This document shows positions 12,138 to 22,069 of a stretch of 64,000 nucleotides of DNA, in pieces. The stretch is from Branchipolynoe longqiensis. Its lineage: Eukaryota > Annelida > Polychaeta > Phyllodocida > Polynoidae. Below the pieces are notes generated by a model that did not search any database, was not told where the DNA came from, and was given only the letters and a program-made list of their open reading frames with translations. Each line of letters opens with the position of its first letter. The stretch's first letter is position 1. Location of the stretch: contig CM059192.1 in the NCBI GenBank assembly GCA_030323885.1, positions 68,545,890 through 68,609,889 on the forward strand, given 5' to 3'. Both the position numbers and the translations under genes were made by a program.

Positions 12138-12404
12138 AACCAGTTACTGGAGTGCGGTTATCTTGTTATTGTTATCATTGTTGCATAAATCTGTTCTGCA
12201 CCTGACTGACCTCCCCTCCCCACCTCCTCCCCTCTCCCCACTTACTCTTCCTCCCCTAGGGAGTAAATGTGGCCTGGCGTGGGCGTAGGCAGGGCCTGTA
12301 TATTATGTCACAAACGCGGACAGGTTTACTAACTAGCATCAACTGGCACAGTCAACATTAAGATGAAGGGTGGCTCTATAGATTAGTAAGTCGGGGTCAC
12401 CATT
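12138..12404. other. Non-coding spacer
   Basis: C-rich CCTCCCCTCCCCACC tract at about 12211-12255. Nothing else is recognised. Confidence 0.4.
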
Positions 12405-12668
12405 ACCATGCATGACTAGCCTGGCGCTCGGCATTAATAGGATGGGGCAAGGACTGGTTAGCTCAGTGTCAGGATAATGCGACTGAGTGGGATATCAGGT
12501 CATGGTCCCAGCGGCCTGCTTTCCCAGTGGGGCAGCACTATAAAGTTGTCATGAGTGCATACTGTTACAAGTCAGTAACCAACCAAACAACCAACCAAAC
12601 AACCAACCAAAAAACAAACCAACCAAAAAACAAACCAACCAAAAAACAAACCAACCAACCAACCAACC
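12405..12668 (+). repeat. SINE-A fragment joined to a CCAA microsatellite
   Basis: Body from CTAGCCTGGCGCTCGGC to TTACAAGTCAGTAACC, then the tail is replaced by CAACCAACCAAAC-type repeats to about 12668. Confidence 0.8.
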
Positions 12669-13042
12669 ATTAGCATCCAGAAAAATTACGTTACGCAGAT
12701 CGCGTCGGTGCTCAGTAACTATGGCGAGGCGCTGTCTGATAGCCAGCACATCGGCATACTGCAAGACATGTAGGCCTACTGGGGCAGTGCTACTACCGAT
12801 AATAATCCAATCGACCATCCCTTGGAGGTAGTTTTACTAACGGAACTGGGAAGCTAACTTATTGTCTCCGCTGCTATTTTCAACGACCTTTTCATAAGAC
12901 ATGGTCCCACAATTAAAAAAAGAATGATTCGGTTAATTTATTGCCTAAATTAGGAAAGTGGCTTAAAGTAAATTCACAGCTGGTTTTATGTTCATACGTA
13001 AGGTGTGTGCATGTGTCATTGTGTATCTGTATGTGAAGTAGA
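12669..13042. other. Non-coding spacer
   Basis: No gene or repeat recognised between the CCAA tract and the inverted-repeat element at 13050. Confidence 0.4.
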
Positions 13043-13049
13043 GGTAGGG

Positions 13050-13667
13050 CAGAGAGCGTGTATATAAACAGATGAGAGGGACAACTCCCGCGAAAAACGG
13101 TAACACAGGCTACAGTGGCGTTCCTGGCGGTTAGTGTTGAACAAGCCTTGAGTTTGCCGGTACGCTCAGTGCAAAACATTTGTTTTTATTCAAAATTAAT
13201 AGAAATCCAGAACCCTAACCTTATAAATTCAATATAATCTTGTTGGTAAACATGTTTTCTATGTGTATTCCAATCAGTTTGTTTCTATTTGGTGTAGTTT
13301 TAGAGATATTTCACTTTTTCTGTAGGAAGATTGCACACGACCATTGACAATGCCTTGAGTTTGCCGTACGCGTAGTGAAAAACGTCAGTTTTATTCCAAA
13401 TTAATAGAAATCCAGAACCCTAACCATATCAATTTAATATAATCTTGTTGGTAAACATGTTTTCTATGTGTATTCCAATCAGTTTGTTTCTAGGTGGTGT
13501 AGTTTTAGAGATATTTCACTTTTTCTGTATGAAGATTGCTCACGGCCATTGACAATGCCTTGAGTTTGACAGCTGTGTCATATACTGTTCAACAACCACC
13601 ACTTGCAGATGTTACATGCTCTAGTATGGGAGTTGTCCCTCTCATCTGTTTATATACACGCTCTCTG
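13050..13667. mobile_element. hAT-like non-autonomous element with 40-bp perfect TIRs
   Basis: Left arm CAGAGAGCGTGTATATAAAC (continuing to 13089) is exactly inverted at 13628-13667. Both sides carry the 7-bp duplication GGTAGGG (13043-13049 and 13668-13674). The interior holds two tandem copies of the core module (about 13190-13385 and 13375-13570). CAG-type ends with a 7-8 bp duplication suit hAT. Confidence 0.85.
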
Positions 13668-13674
13668 GGTAGGG

Positions 13675-14003
13675 TTTGAATTACGTCGCCCTTTCATTCG
13701 TAAATCCCCCCCCCCACCCCCACCCCACCCTCCTTCCCACGCCCTACCAAGCACCTACGCCCAGGCTACCCACAACCCATAATAAGTAAGTACAGCACCG
13801 AAGCAGTCCCAAATGGAGTAACCTCCCGGTACCTGAACAGATTCAGGTTGAATTGGTCCTACTCCAAAATACTAAAGGATGCTACACTGGCCTCCCCAAT
13901 GCAAACCATACACGCGCGCTCCTCACATATTCACAAGTTCCCAACAGCCACACACATTAACACATAACCGTTAGCTCACTCAAATGTTGTCTGCTTTACA
14001 ATA
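13675..14003. other. Non-coding spacer with a C-rich tract
   Basis: CCCCCCCCACCCCCACC at about 13707-13730. No other element is recognised. Confidence 0.4.
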
Positions 14004-14250
14004 AAAAGTGTTTTATTTAACGACACCACTACAGCACACTGAATTTTATCATCGGCTATTGGACATCAAATGTATGGTCATTCTGACATATTTCTTTGGC
14101 GGAAACCTACTATCGCCCCATAGGCTACTCTTTCCGATAAGCAGCAAGGGGTCTTTTATATGCATTTTCCCACAGACAGGACAGCACATACCACATCCTT
14201 TGATGAACCAGTTGTGGCCCACTGGTTGGAACGGAAAATAGCCCAAACTG
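14004..14250 (+). repeat. Widespread mollusc-type dispersed repeat
   Basis: AAAAGTGTTTTATTTAACG, ACACCACTACAGCACACTG, GGTCTTTTATATGCATTTTC and CCCACAGACAGGACAGCAC resemble a repeat I recall from many mollusc genomes. An inverted scrap (TCGTTAAATAAAACAAGG) recurs at 44425-44462. The open frame across it is not a gene. Confidence 0.7.
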
Positions 14251-15180
14251 CAAATGTGTCCACTGAGCAGTTTATGCAGCAACAAAATATCTAAGTTCTA
14301 TTTGGTTTTAGAAATTTGATGCTTTCATCGGATTATGTAGATAAAGGATTCACCCCGTACATCCAAACCAACACATTAGAAAAACTGGTGAAGAATTTTG
14401 ACATGCTGGGGAAATGAACTGAGCTGGTAAATTCTTAATTTAAGAAGCAAAATATATTCTTCACATAAATCTTCATACTTACCCGCTACTTCTGATTTGA
14501 AAAATATAATAAAACATGTATTTTAAGGAACTTTAAAAATAAAACCGACAGCACTTTATCGCCACCATCTTGTCTTTTTGCATTCTCGCTCATTTCACCA
14601 ACTCTGTGCCGATATATGTAGCCATTTGATCCTGGAACCACAGTTTCTAGTTCCTGTTGCATACTAAAGCTATATTCGCCTGTATTTAGACTACGTTAGG
14701 GTTCACCCCTGTACTGTACGTACGGGGTGAATCTTTTATCGTCGGACTATGCAGCTTTAAATGCACCTTCCTCCCATTTGAAGTATATTATTTGTGCTGT
14801 TTTGAACCTTTTTCTTCTTTCGTTCTTTAAAAAAGAAAAAGCGTAGTTTACTAGGGACAAACAAGCGTGATTTTTCTGTCAATTTAGAAATAACATATGC
14901 TATCTGCCGGAAGTCAGGTAGGCTCACACAGCGAAGACGCCCAGTGGCAAAAGGGTTAAATAAGTAGGTCATCCCCCACCCAACAAGAAAGGCGGAGTCT
15001 TGCCTATGATAAGACTGCCAGCCAAGAACTAGCTCCTTTTCACAAATTGGGCCCAACTGTACACGGGTCTGCTATTCGTATGCCTTATGGTAGTTTACCA
15101 CTTCGTGACCTCTGACCTCTCAGAAGTCAGTCAACTCGCAGCAGCGCATATCGGTCTAACTACGTAAATTGTGCGCATAA
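14251..15180. other. Non-coding; TIR-2-related ends
   Basis: GATGCTTTCATCGGATTATG at about 14318 and GTCGGACTATGCAGCTTTAAA at about 14741 resemble TIR-2 ends. The 14455-14645 segment recurs at about 2080-2280. Nothing is recognised from 14763 to 15180. Confidence 0.45.
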
Positions 15181-15182
15181 CA

Positions 15183-15578
15183 TTTCAATGTTTGTTGGGG
15201 TTTTACATCCTGGCAACGTCTAGTCATATCAGGGTGGGTACCAGTTTACTGGTTGGTTGGTTGGTTGTTGGGAGTTTTACGTCTTGGCAACATATACGGT
15301 CATATCAGGACAGGTACCAACTTGTGACAGCGTGCACTCATGGCGACTTTATAGTGCTGCCCCACTGAGAAATCAGGCTACCAGCACCATGACCCAATAT
15401 CCCACTCAGTCACATTATCCTGACACTGAGCTAACCAGTCCTTGCCCTATCCTAGTAATGCTGAGCATCAGGCTAGGTAGCGACAGGTATCTATTTTGTA
15501 AGTCATTGGCTTGACTCGGCCGGGTTTCAAACTCCCGACCTTCCACACTGTGCTCTACCAATTTGGCCACCCCATCCA
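15183..15578 (-). repeat. SINE-A full copy plus a second tail fragment
   Basis: A short tail piece (TTTTACATCCTGGCAACG, 15198-15250) is followed by a full inverted SINE-A at 15258-15578, from TTTTACGTCTTGGCAACAT to the A-box region CTACCAATTTGGCCACC. Confidence 0.85.
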
Positions 15579-15649
15579 ATTGCATTTCAATGTGAATCAA
15601 GATATACCCAGGTTCAAATCTCGGCCAAGTCAAACCGATGACTTTTAAA

Positions 15650-15870
15650 ATGTATACTAATCATTACCTGGCACTTAGCATTACTAGGATAGGGCAAGGA
15701 GCAGTGGAAATAAGAACATTTGCCTGCGATAGAAATTTCCCTTGCTTAAGCAATGAATATAAGAGCAGCAAATATTGATGATCAACTGAAAATTCATAAT
15801 TACATCTACTTATAACAAGATCCGTCCTGATATGATCTTAGATGTTGCTAGGATGTAAAACAATAACAAA
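15650..15870 (+). repeat. SINE-A' (variant body), first of a near-identical pair
   Basis: After GATAGGGCAAGGAGCAGTGG the usual body is replaced by AGAACATTTGCCTGCG ... GATCAACTGAAAATTC, then the normal tail GTCCTGATATGATCTTAG. The 180-bp part from 15689 is nearly identical to 16413-16592. Confidence 0.8.
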
Positions 15871-16325
15871 CAAACAAAATATAGCATGATGATATATATT
15901 ATATATTTGTTATAAATATTATATATGTCTTGCTATAAGTCGATATAAATGATATATAATATTTGATTTCGGATACTAGACCCTGATGCTGAGAAAAGAA
16001 CTTCAACGTGTTTTTTTAAAAGCTACAATTAAGAGACCATGCCCCAGTGCTGGCAAGATATTCAATGGATAAAATTACATTACAAAAGAATTATGTAATG
16101 CATAAGAATTATACAAGTATAAATCGGAGAAGTTGTCTGTATTTCACTCACTATCCAATCCAGTGTGCATTCTGTCTCTCACCCAACATCACTTCCCAAT
16201 ACAACTCAACTGCCTGTGCCAGTCTCAATGAAAATTATATAAATTATATATATTATATATATAATATATATAATAAATTATATACACATAAGTGAGAGAA
16301 CACTACAAGAATATGGTTTCATTGT
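15871..16325. other. Non-coding, AT-rich
   Basis: TATATTATATATTT-type tracts at 15880-15965 and 16228-16285. No gene seen. Confidence 0.5.
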
Positions 16326-16326
16326 A

Positions 16327-16688
16327 CAGTCAAACCTCTCTAACTGACCACCTCCACAGATCGACCACTCCCCTATATTGATCCCTTTATTTTGGTCCCA
16401 AACGATCGCCCATAGGGCAAGGAGCAGTGGAAAGAAGAACATTTGCCTGCGATAGAAATTTCCCTTGCTGAAGCAACGAATATAACAGCAGCAAATATTG
16501 ATGATCAACTGAAAATTCATAATTACATCTACTTATAACAAGATCCGTCCTGATATGATCTTAGATGTTGCTAGGATGTAAAACAATAACCATTGTAGCA
16601 ATTAAAAAAACTCCCTAAACTGACCGCCTCCCTAAATGGACCATATAAAGTCGGTCCCATGATCGGTTGATTTAGAGAGCTTTTACTG
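16327..16688 (-). mobile_element. TIR-1 element interrupted by SINE-A'
   Basis: The outer parts (16327-16412 and 16593-16688) form a normal inverted TIR-1 copy with flanking TA. The middle is a SINE-A' segment. Confidence 0.85.
16413..16592 (+). repeat. SINE-A' segment inside a TIR-1 element
   Basis: Starts TAGGGCAAGGAGCAGTGG and ends GTTGCTAGGATGTAAAAC; differs from 15689-15868 by only a few bases. The short CCATTGTAGC region on its right resumes the TIR-1 sequence. It lies about 180 bp downstream of the EFA6 donor. Confidence 0.85.
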
Positions 16689-16774
16689 TATATCCATACA
16701 CCACATAATAAAATCTTAACAAAATATATATATATAAATTAAAGAATGCCTATAACTAGTATAAGTATAAAGAG

Positions 16775-16780
16775 ACTCAC
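16775..16780 (-). other. 5' splice site of the EFA6 exon (GTGAGT)
   Basis: On the minus strand the coding sequence CAT AAG AA is followed by GTGAGT, a near-perfect donor. Reading on without splicing meets TGA at once. Splicing here leaves AA plus one base, consistent with the Asn of the HLxKN stretch of EFA6 Sec7 domains. Confidence 0.85.
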
Positions 16781-19700
16781 TTCTTATGCAAGTGCCGAGA
16801 GATGTCCTGTTTCTTGAAACCGTCGTTGTGAAAGAGTCTCTTGGCGAGTCGGGATGCGGAGGGCCGGTCGACATCCTTAATGGGCTGGTGGTAGATGCTC
16901 TCCGAGTCCGACTCGCTGCCGCCGTCCGGGCTGGGCAGGCCAGAGGAGGCGGCCACCATGTCGCCCTGGTCCCCGGGATTTAGGTGCTCGTCTCCCGGCT
17001 CCCCCTCCTCCTCCTCCCGCCGCTTATCGGCCCCGGGGTTGTCGGGAACCACGTAGCCCCCGGCTCCATGCTCCCCGCCCCTCGCCCCGACGTGCTCTGC
17101 CGGCGGGTGCAGCTCTCGATTAGCGGCGGGATCGTCCTTCTGCACCGCGGTTCGCAGACTGCGCTGGGCCCCGCCCCCAACGCCCCCAGAGCCACGGCGC
17201 CGGCCCCCGGGGCTGGAGGAGGGCGTGGAGGAGGCTGAGGAGCGGGAGGGAGTCGGGGAGCGGGCGGGGGGTTCCACCCCGCCGCCACTCACACTCACGC
17301 CGCACACATTCGGCACCATCTCCTCCTCCTCCTCACGCTCGTCACCACCGCCGTCCGAACTACTCGTCACAGTGGCGCCACCTAGCGTAAGCGTGGCTGC
17401 GTTAGAACGCTCGCTGGCCACCAGGGCGGCGTCGGCTGTCCGGGCGGGGCGCGGGGCGATGCGGGCCGGGGAGGACCGGTGGGGAGAGTCGCCACCGCCT
17501 CCGCCGCCCCCGGAAGCTGCTGGCCGACTTCTCCGCGCAGGCGACGACGTGGAGGAAGACAGCACAACCTGCTGGTCCTCCACGGCGGAAGGCGACCAGG
17601 TGGGCTCGGCCTCTGGAATCTGCTGTGATGAAAAGACACTGTTGTCATGAGGAACAACCACCTTAGAGTCCTGGGAGGGCCCAGTTCTCGTCGGGGGTTG
17701 GTGGGACCGTTGTGGGTCTGGTTGGTGCTGGTGTTGGTGCTGGTGCTTTACCAGGCCATCACCAGCAACCTCCTGCTGTTCTAGACTAATGAAAGTCGGC
17801 ATGTGCATCCTTTCGGTGTATTTATCGTAATTCCGCTCCGGAGAGTTATCAAGACTCCGGGACAGTTCGTGTGTGTGGTGGTCATGCATGGGAATATGCC
17901 CGGGCATAGAGACCGTATCCAGAGAAGTACTCGACTTTTCAGAATAACTATATGGTAAAGCATCCACTGATGAAGCCATGCTTTCATCAAAATCTATATC
18001 AACTAAAGCCATACCATCTGCAGTGCTTTGAAAGTAATTCTCTTGACTTCTGCTAGTGCGCACACCTACTGCTTGAGTTGGGTACCGAACACCCGGACAT
18101 CGGCTTTGCGTGATTTTCTCTGCGCTTTTGCTTATAACATTGCTACTGGGGGACACGCCGGGAACAGGGATGGCGGGGCTGGCCTCCCGGTTTGTAGTAA
18201 GGTTGATGGCCCCCTCCATCTCCTCCACTGTTTCCAGCGTGGTCGGCTCGTAGCCAATATGTTTATGACTGGCCCCATTAGTAAACACCTGGTGATCACT
18301 TTGGGAACTAAGCTGACCACTACTTGCCTGATGGGCCAATACAGCCACGCTTGCTGCCACATAGTTATCGCGAAGCATGATGGCCGACACTGGATACGGA
18401 GTGAGCGGTTGTGGCTGGGGTTTGTCAAGGTCCTGCAACAGCTCATCTGGTGGTGGGGGAAGATCGTCAAGGTCCACCAGTGACGACTCCATGTTCCTAT
18501 AACTATCATCTTCACTTGAGATATCATCAGGTGGGATATCAAGTGCCATGTCAACGTCTGGGAAGCGGAAGCCCGCAAATGACATGTAGCCAAGTGAAGA
18601 GGCAGGCACTGACCTGGACATGATTGATTCCCCTGGGAACATCTTATGTTGACTAGTTGCGCTGGCCTCTAGTGGGAGCAGGTTACTGATCGGTCGTACA
18701 CACTCCTCCTTGACCTCTTCCATTTGCTCATCCATCATAAGTTCCACGTCAGGTGACAATTCCAGGTCAAACACTGGCTCTGGTGGTGACAAGGGTGACT
18801 GTTGTACATTTTGCTGTGCACCAGGACGCATCATCCGCAATGCCAGACTCTTCGGTGCTACGATATGGTCTTCTTGGGCATTGACGGAGGACTCAGCAAG
18901 ACCATCCGCATTGACAGCAGAGTCGATCTCAGGTTCATGCTCTGCCTCTTGTGATGGGGGTGCTAACAATTCAACAGTTTCCTCACTTTTGGCAACGGTT
19001 TGGATCACATTGTTATTGACTGCTTCAAGATTCTCAATGTCCATGGACTCGGGACTGGCCATGCTGGGAGTGACAGTTCTTTCATTACAAGAGAAGGACA
19101 GAGGAGCCCGTGACAATTTGGGCGACTGCTTCGGTGTGTGCTTTGGAGATCCTCTTTGGGATGGCATTTTGGGTATTCGACTCTTAGAAGCCATAGGTAT
19201 TCGGCTCTCTGAAGCCATGGGTATTCGACTGTCACCCTTCTTACTCTTCGAGGGAGAGGGCGAGCCAGGGATCTTAGAGGGAGACCCTTGTGACTTAGAA
19301 GGCGACACCTGAGTCTTAATAGGAGAACCATGACTACTTTTCGAGGGAGAACCTTGAAGACTTTTCGAAGGGGACCCTTGTGACTTGGCCGGGGAGCCTT
19401 TCGACTTGGCCTTACTCGTAGACTCTGCGGATGTTCTCACACTCGGCTCCCGACTGGGAGAAGACAACACTTTCTTTTGAATTCTGTCCCCAGTGACAGC
19501 CGGCTTTCTAACCTGTTCGGACTTTTTGGTAGTTCTTATTATCATATCCCCAGTCATGACAAAGGTCTCAAAGCCACGGTCCTTTTGTTTCGTCTGCACA
19601 ATGTTATCAGGGGGTTCGGGTTGCAGCTTGTTCTTACCATTATTATGAGACGACATGGATGAATCTAAGCCATTCTCATGATACGCCTTGGAGAAGGTGG

Positions 19701-20033
19701 TAGAGGTGGTGGTGGTTGTGGTGGTGGTGTGCGTGGCGTGCGGATCATTGCGCATGCGTGGGATGTGCGAGTGTCCATGCGTGCGGGTGGTGCCCCGACC
19801 GGTGTCCTCCTCGCGCCGGTTGGGCATGGCGGTGGGTAAAGAGGACGACGAGGAGGTGGGTGGGGTTGGCCGGGCACACTTTGGGCTGGCTCGGGGGCTG
19901 CCCGAGGCCCCGCACTTTACAATTAGCTCGTCCACACCTGTCAGGTCTTGCTGTGAGATGACATCTCTGAGTACGCTGATGTCATCTGGGGAGCAGCTCA
20001 GGTATCGCTCAGCCCGCTGACGGACTCCAGGAT
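16781..20033 (-). CDS. Efa6: EFA6/PSD-type Arf6 guanine-nucleotide exchange factor, one internal exon (N-terminal region plus start of Sec7 domain)
   Basis: This is a single exon of 1,083 complete codons plus two split codons. It is bounded by an acceptor (TTCCCACAG) and a GTGAGT donor, with lengths that keep one frame. The last 25 residues (1059-1084: RLAKRLFHNDGF, then KKQDISRHLHK) match my memory of the start of the EFA6/PSD Sec7 domain, and the split AA codon would give the Asn expected next. Family role: Sec7 drives GDP/GTP exchange on Arf6 at the plasma membrane, and invertebrate EFA6 also suppresses cortical microtubules through its N-terminus. Seen before Sec7: mostly disordered Ser/Pro-rich sequence, a Thr run (about 102-113), a conserved-looking block at 153-170, SxIP motifs at 89, 253, 269, 277 and 285, GSPSK repeats at 211-266, acidic DLDDLPPPPDELL, a His/Gln run and a Gly run. 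There is no true start Met in the exon: codon 34 is GTG and the frame opens through the acceptor, so earlier exons exist. The catalytic part of Sec7, PH and coiled-coil exons are not seen. GC content is far above the flanks. Confidence 0.88.
19171..19230 (-). other. Cluster of three SxIP (EB1-binding type) motifs in EFA6
   Basis: Three SRIP motifs occur every 8 residues (codons 269, 277, 285) in a Ser/Lys/Pro/Met-rich setting (SRIPMASESRIPMASKSRIP). Two further SxIP matches lie upstream: SHIP at 89 and SKIP at 253. SxIP in basic Ser/Pro-rich context is the standard ligand of the EB1 plus-end tracker. Confidence 0.7.
19525..19578 (-). other. Candidate microtubule-elimination motif (18 residues) in EFA6
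   Basis: Codons 153-170 read RGFETFVMTGD followed by MIIRTTK. It is a compact hydrophobic/charged block in otherwise low-complexity sequence. Nematode and fly EFA6 have an 18-residue N-terminal motif needed for cortical microtubule suppression. Matching this block to that motif is inference from position, length and isolation, not from an alignment. Confidence 0.55.
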
Positions 20034-20062
20034 CTGTGGGAACAAAGAATCATGATTAACAC
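20034..20062 (-). other. 3' splice site of the EFA6 exon
   Basis: Read on the minus strand, the intron ends CTTTGTTCCCACAG with a pyrimidine-rich stretch and a TTAAT branch-like sequence about 25 nt upstream. The first exon bases AT complete a codon begun in the previous exon. The site is also the first part of unit 1 of the 76-bp tandem array beside it. Confidence 0.8.
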
Positions 20063-20640
20063 AGGTCGGTTAAACACAGATCATAATATTAGTGATAGCA
20101 TCCCACAAACTGTGGGCACAAACAATCACCATTAACACAGCTTGGTTAAACACCGGTAATAATATTAGCAATATCATTCCATGAACTGTGGGCACAAACA
20201 ATCACTGTTAACACAAATTGGTTAAACACCGATAATACTAGTGATAGGATTCCATAAACGGTGGGCACAAAGAATCACAGTCAACACAGATTGGTTAAAC
20301 ACAGGTAATAATATTAGTGATAGGATTCCAAAAACTGTGGGCACAAAGAATCACCATCAACACAGCTCGGTTAAACACCGGTAATAATATTAGCGATAGC
20401 ACTACGGGAATTGTGGACACAAACAATCACAGTTAGCAGGTTGGTTAAGCACAGGGAACTGTGAGCACAAACGATTATCGTTAACAGAGCTTGGTTAAAC
20501 ACAGGTAATAATATTAGTGACAGCACTGCGGGAACTGTATGCACAAACAAACACCATGAACACAGCTCGGTTAAACATAGGTAATAATGTCAGTAATATA
20601 TGGACACAAACAATCACCCTTACACAGGCTTACCAAATGA
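20034..20640 (-). repeat. 76-bp tandem array carrying copies of the 3' splice site
   Basis: Nine diverged units start at about 20034, 20110, 20186, 20259, 20335, 20411, 20459, 20535 and 20599; the spacing is mostly 76 bp, with shortened units of 73, 48 and 64. On the minus strand most units end in TTTGTGCCCACAG or a close variant preceded by a TTAAT or TTGAT branch-like sequence, so they repeat the acceptor. The array lies wholly in the intron. Confidence 0.85.
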
Positions 20641-21107
20641 TATAGATTTAATTATGATGTAGCTGGATCTGTATGCACAATCAAAATTAGCCAAGTTCAG
20701 TTAAATACAGCTGATGATATCATTTCCAGTAGTAACAGAGCACTAGTCTACAGTAATAGTTTCTGCATTTAACATGAGATGGCGCCACCGAGTTGCATAG
20801 AACAATGTGTATCACGTGACTATTCTACTTTGCTCCACGCAGAATAAACACGGATTTGACCATGACACCAGGAAGTATGCCTTCGTGTACAGATAAGTCT
20901 ATAAATAAAATATTATATCACCAATGAGACGTACTTTGTTGCGTTGGCTATGTATTTGACATAAGTTGGGGATGATTCAAACATGACATAGTTTCAGTTC
21001 CATATCATTCGGGGAAAAGCATTCACTTTCTGGGTGCCCCCACTTTTGGTGTTAACTCAATTATAATCTATTCATTCTAGATACCCAACTAATTTTAATA
21101 CTTGTTA
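20641..21107. other. Non-coding (probably EFA6 intron)
   Basis: No exon or repeat is recognised. It lies upstream of the exon on the minus strand, so it should be intron. Confidence 0.45.
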
Positions 21108-21410
21108 GGTATTTACTGACATCCTGGCAAGATCCAAAGGTCATATCAGAATTGGCACCGACTTGTGACAGTGCGCCACTCGTGGCGACTTTATAGTGCA
21201 GCCACAATGGGAAACCGGCCGTCAGGACCATGATCCAAGTTTCCCCTCAATCACATTATCCTGACACTGAGCCAACCAGTCCTTGCTCTATCCCAATAAT
21301 GCAGAGCGTCTGGCTAGGAAGCGACAAGTATCAGTTTTTAAGTCGTTGGTTTGACTCGACTTGCCAAATTGGGAGACGGACGCTCAACTAATCCGGCCAT
21401 CCTTCTGTGG
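21108..21410 (-). repeat. SINE-A, nearly full length
   Basis: Tail form GACATCCTGGCAAGATCC, body CAATCACATTATCCTGAC, and head GGGAGACGGACGCTC ... CCGGCCATCC. Confidence 0.85.
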
Positions 21411-21479
21411 TCGCACACATAGAATGCAAAAGACACTTGTGAATTTAAAAGCTCACAATTAGGCGGAAGGGAGAGTTGT

Positions 21480-21968
21480 TTCTTCGATTCGACGCCACTA
21501 ACACGACCCGGGCGACTCGGGTCACCCGAGTTGCTGGAATTTCAAATCGAACACCGCGAGTGGAGTTGACAAAAACAAGTGCCGTGTGCAAAATGGCCCG
21601 ACCCCAGTAACCCACGTCCTGGCTGCGGGTGGCTAAGAATGATGACGTCACATTTGGGCTGGTACCGTTGTGCAGGATAACAGCTACCAGTGCCAGTCCT
21701 AGATGTTTTTTTTGGTAATAACCCAGATTACTGAAATGGAAATGTAACTAAACTATGCAATCATAAAATACTTTCAATCCTATTTTGCTGTAGTTATATT
21801 GGTTAAATTTTTTTTTTTAAAGAGAAAAAAAAGGTCTTGGATTAAGCCACCATTTTTTCCACCCTGAGCGTGGAGAAGCGCATTCGATTATTCAACCCGA
21901 GTCTGTAGGATGTGCGCATGTGCCAAAAAGTGGCTCGAGTGACTCGAGTTGATTAATCGATTACGCCC
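21480..21968 (+). mobile_element. TIR-3 element
   Basis: Left region CTAACACGACCCGGGCGAC, GGGTCACCCGAG and right region GAGTTGATTAATCGATTACG are inverted. The interior (CCCAGTAACCCACGTCC, GGATTAAGCCACCATTTT) is colinear with 45946-46406. The outermost left bases have decayed. Confidence 0.75.
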
Positions 21969-22069
21969 CTGAGAGTCTGACTTATCTCAGCACTGAGCTC
22001 GGCGGAAACAAGCTCCGGCACCCAGCGGTGAGTGATGGGGCGAGCGCGGGTTGGAGTGGATTTGTTTGT

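Noticed and set aside
14008..14285. Conserved small protein across the mollusc-type repeat
   Set aside because: The frame is open on both strands of a dispersed repeat; similar database proteins would be repeat translations.
1..16775. Remaining Sec7, PH and coiled-coil exons of EFA6
   Set aside because: I looked on the minus strand for the expected FFDFTG-like, LNTDLHG-like and PH segments and found none; short exons could still be missed by eye.
16980..17657. Alternative-frame and opposite-strand frames inside the GC-rich end of the EFA6 exon
   Set aside because: Shadows of the real frame in a GC-rich region; no independent start or splice context.
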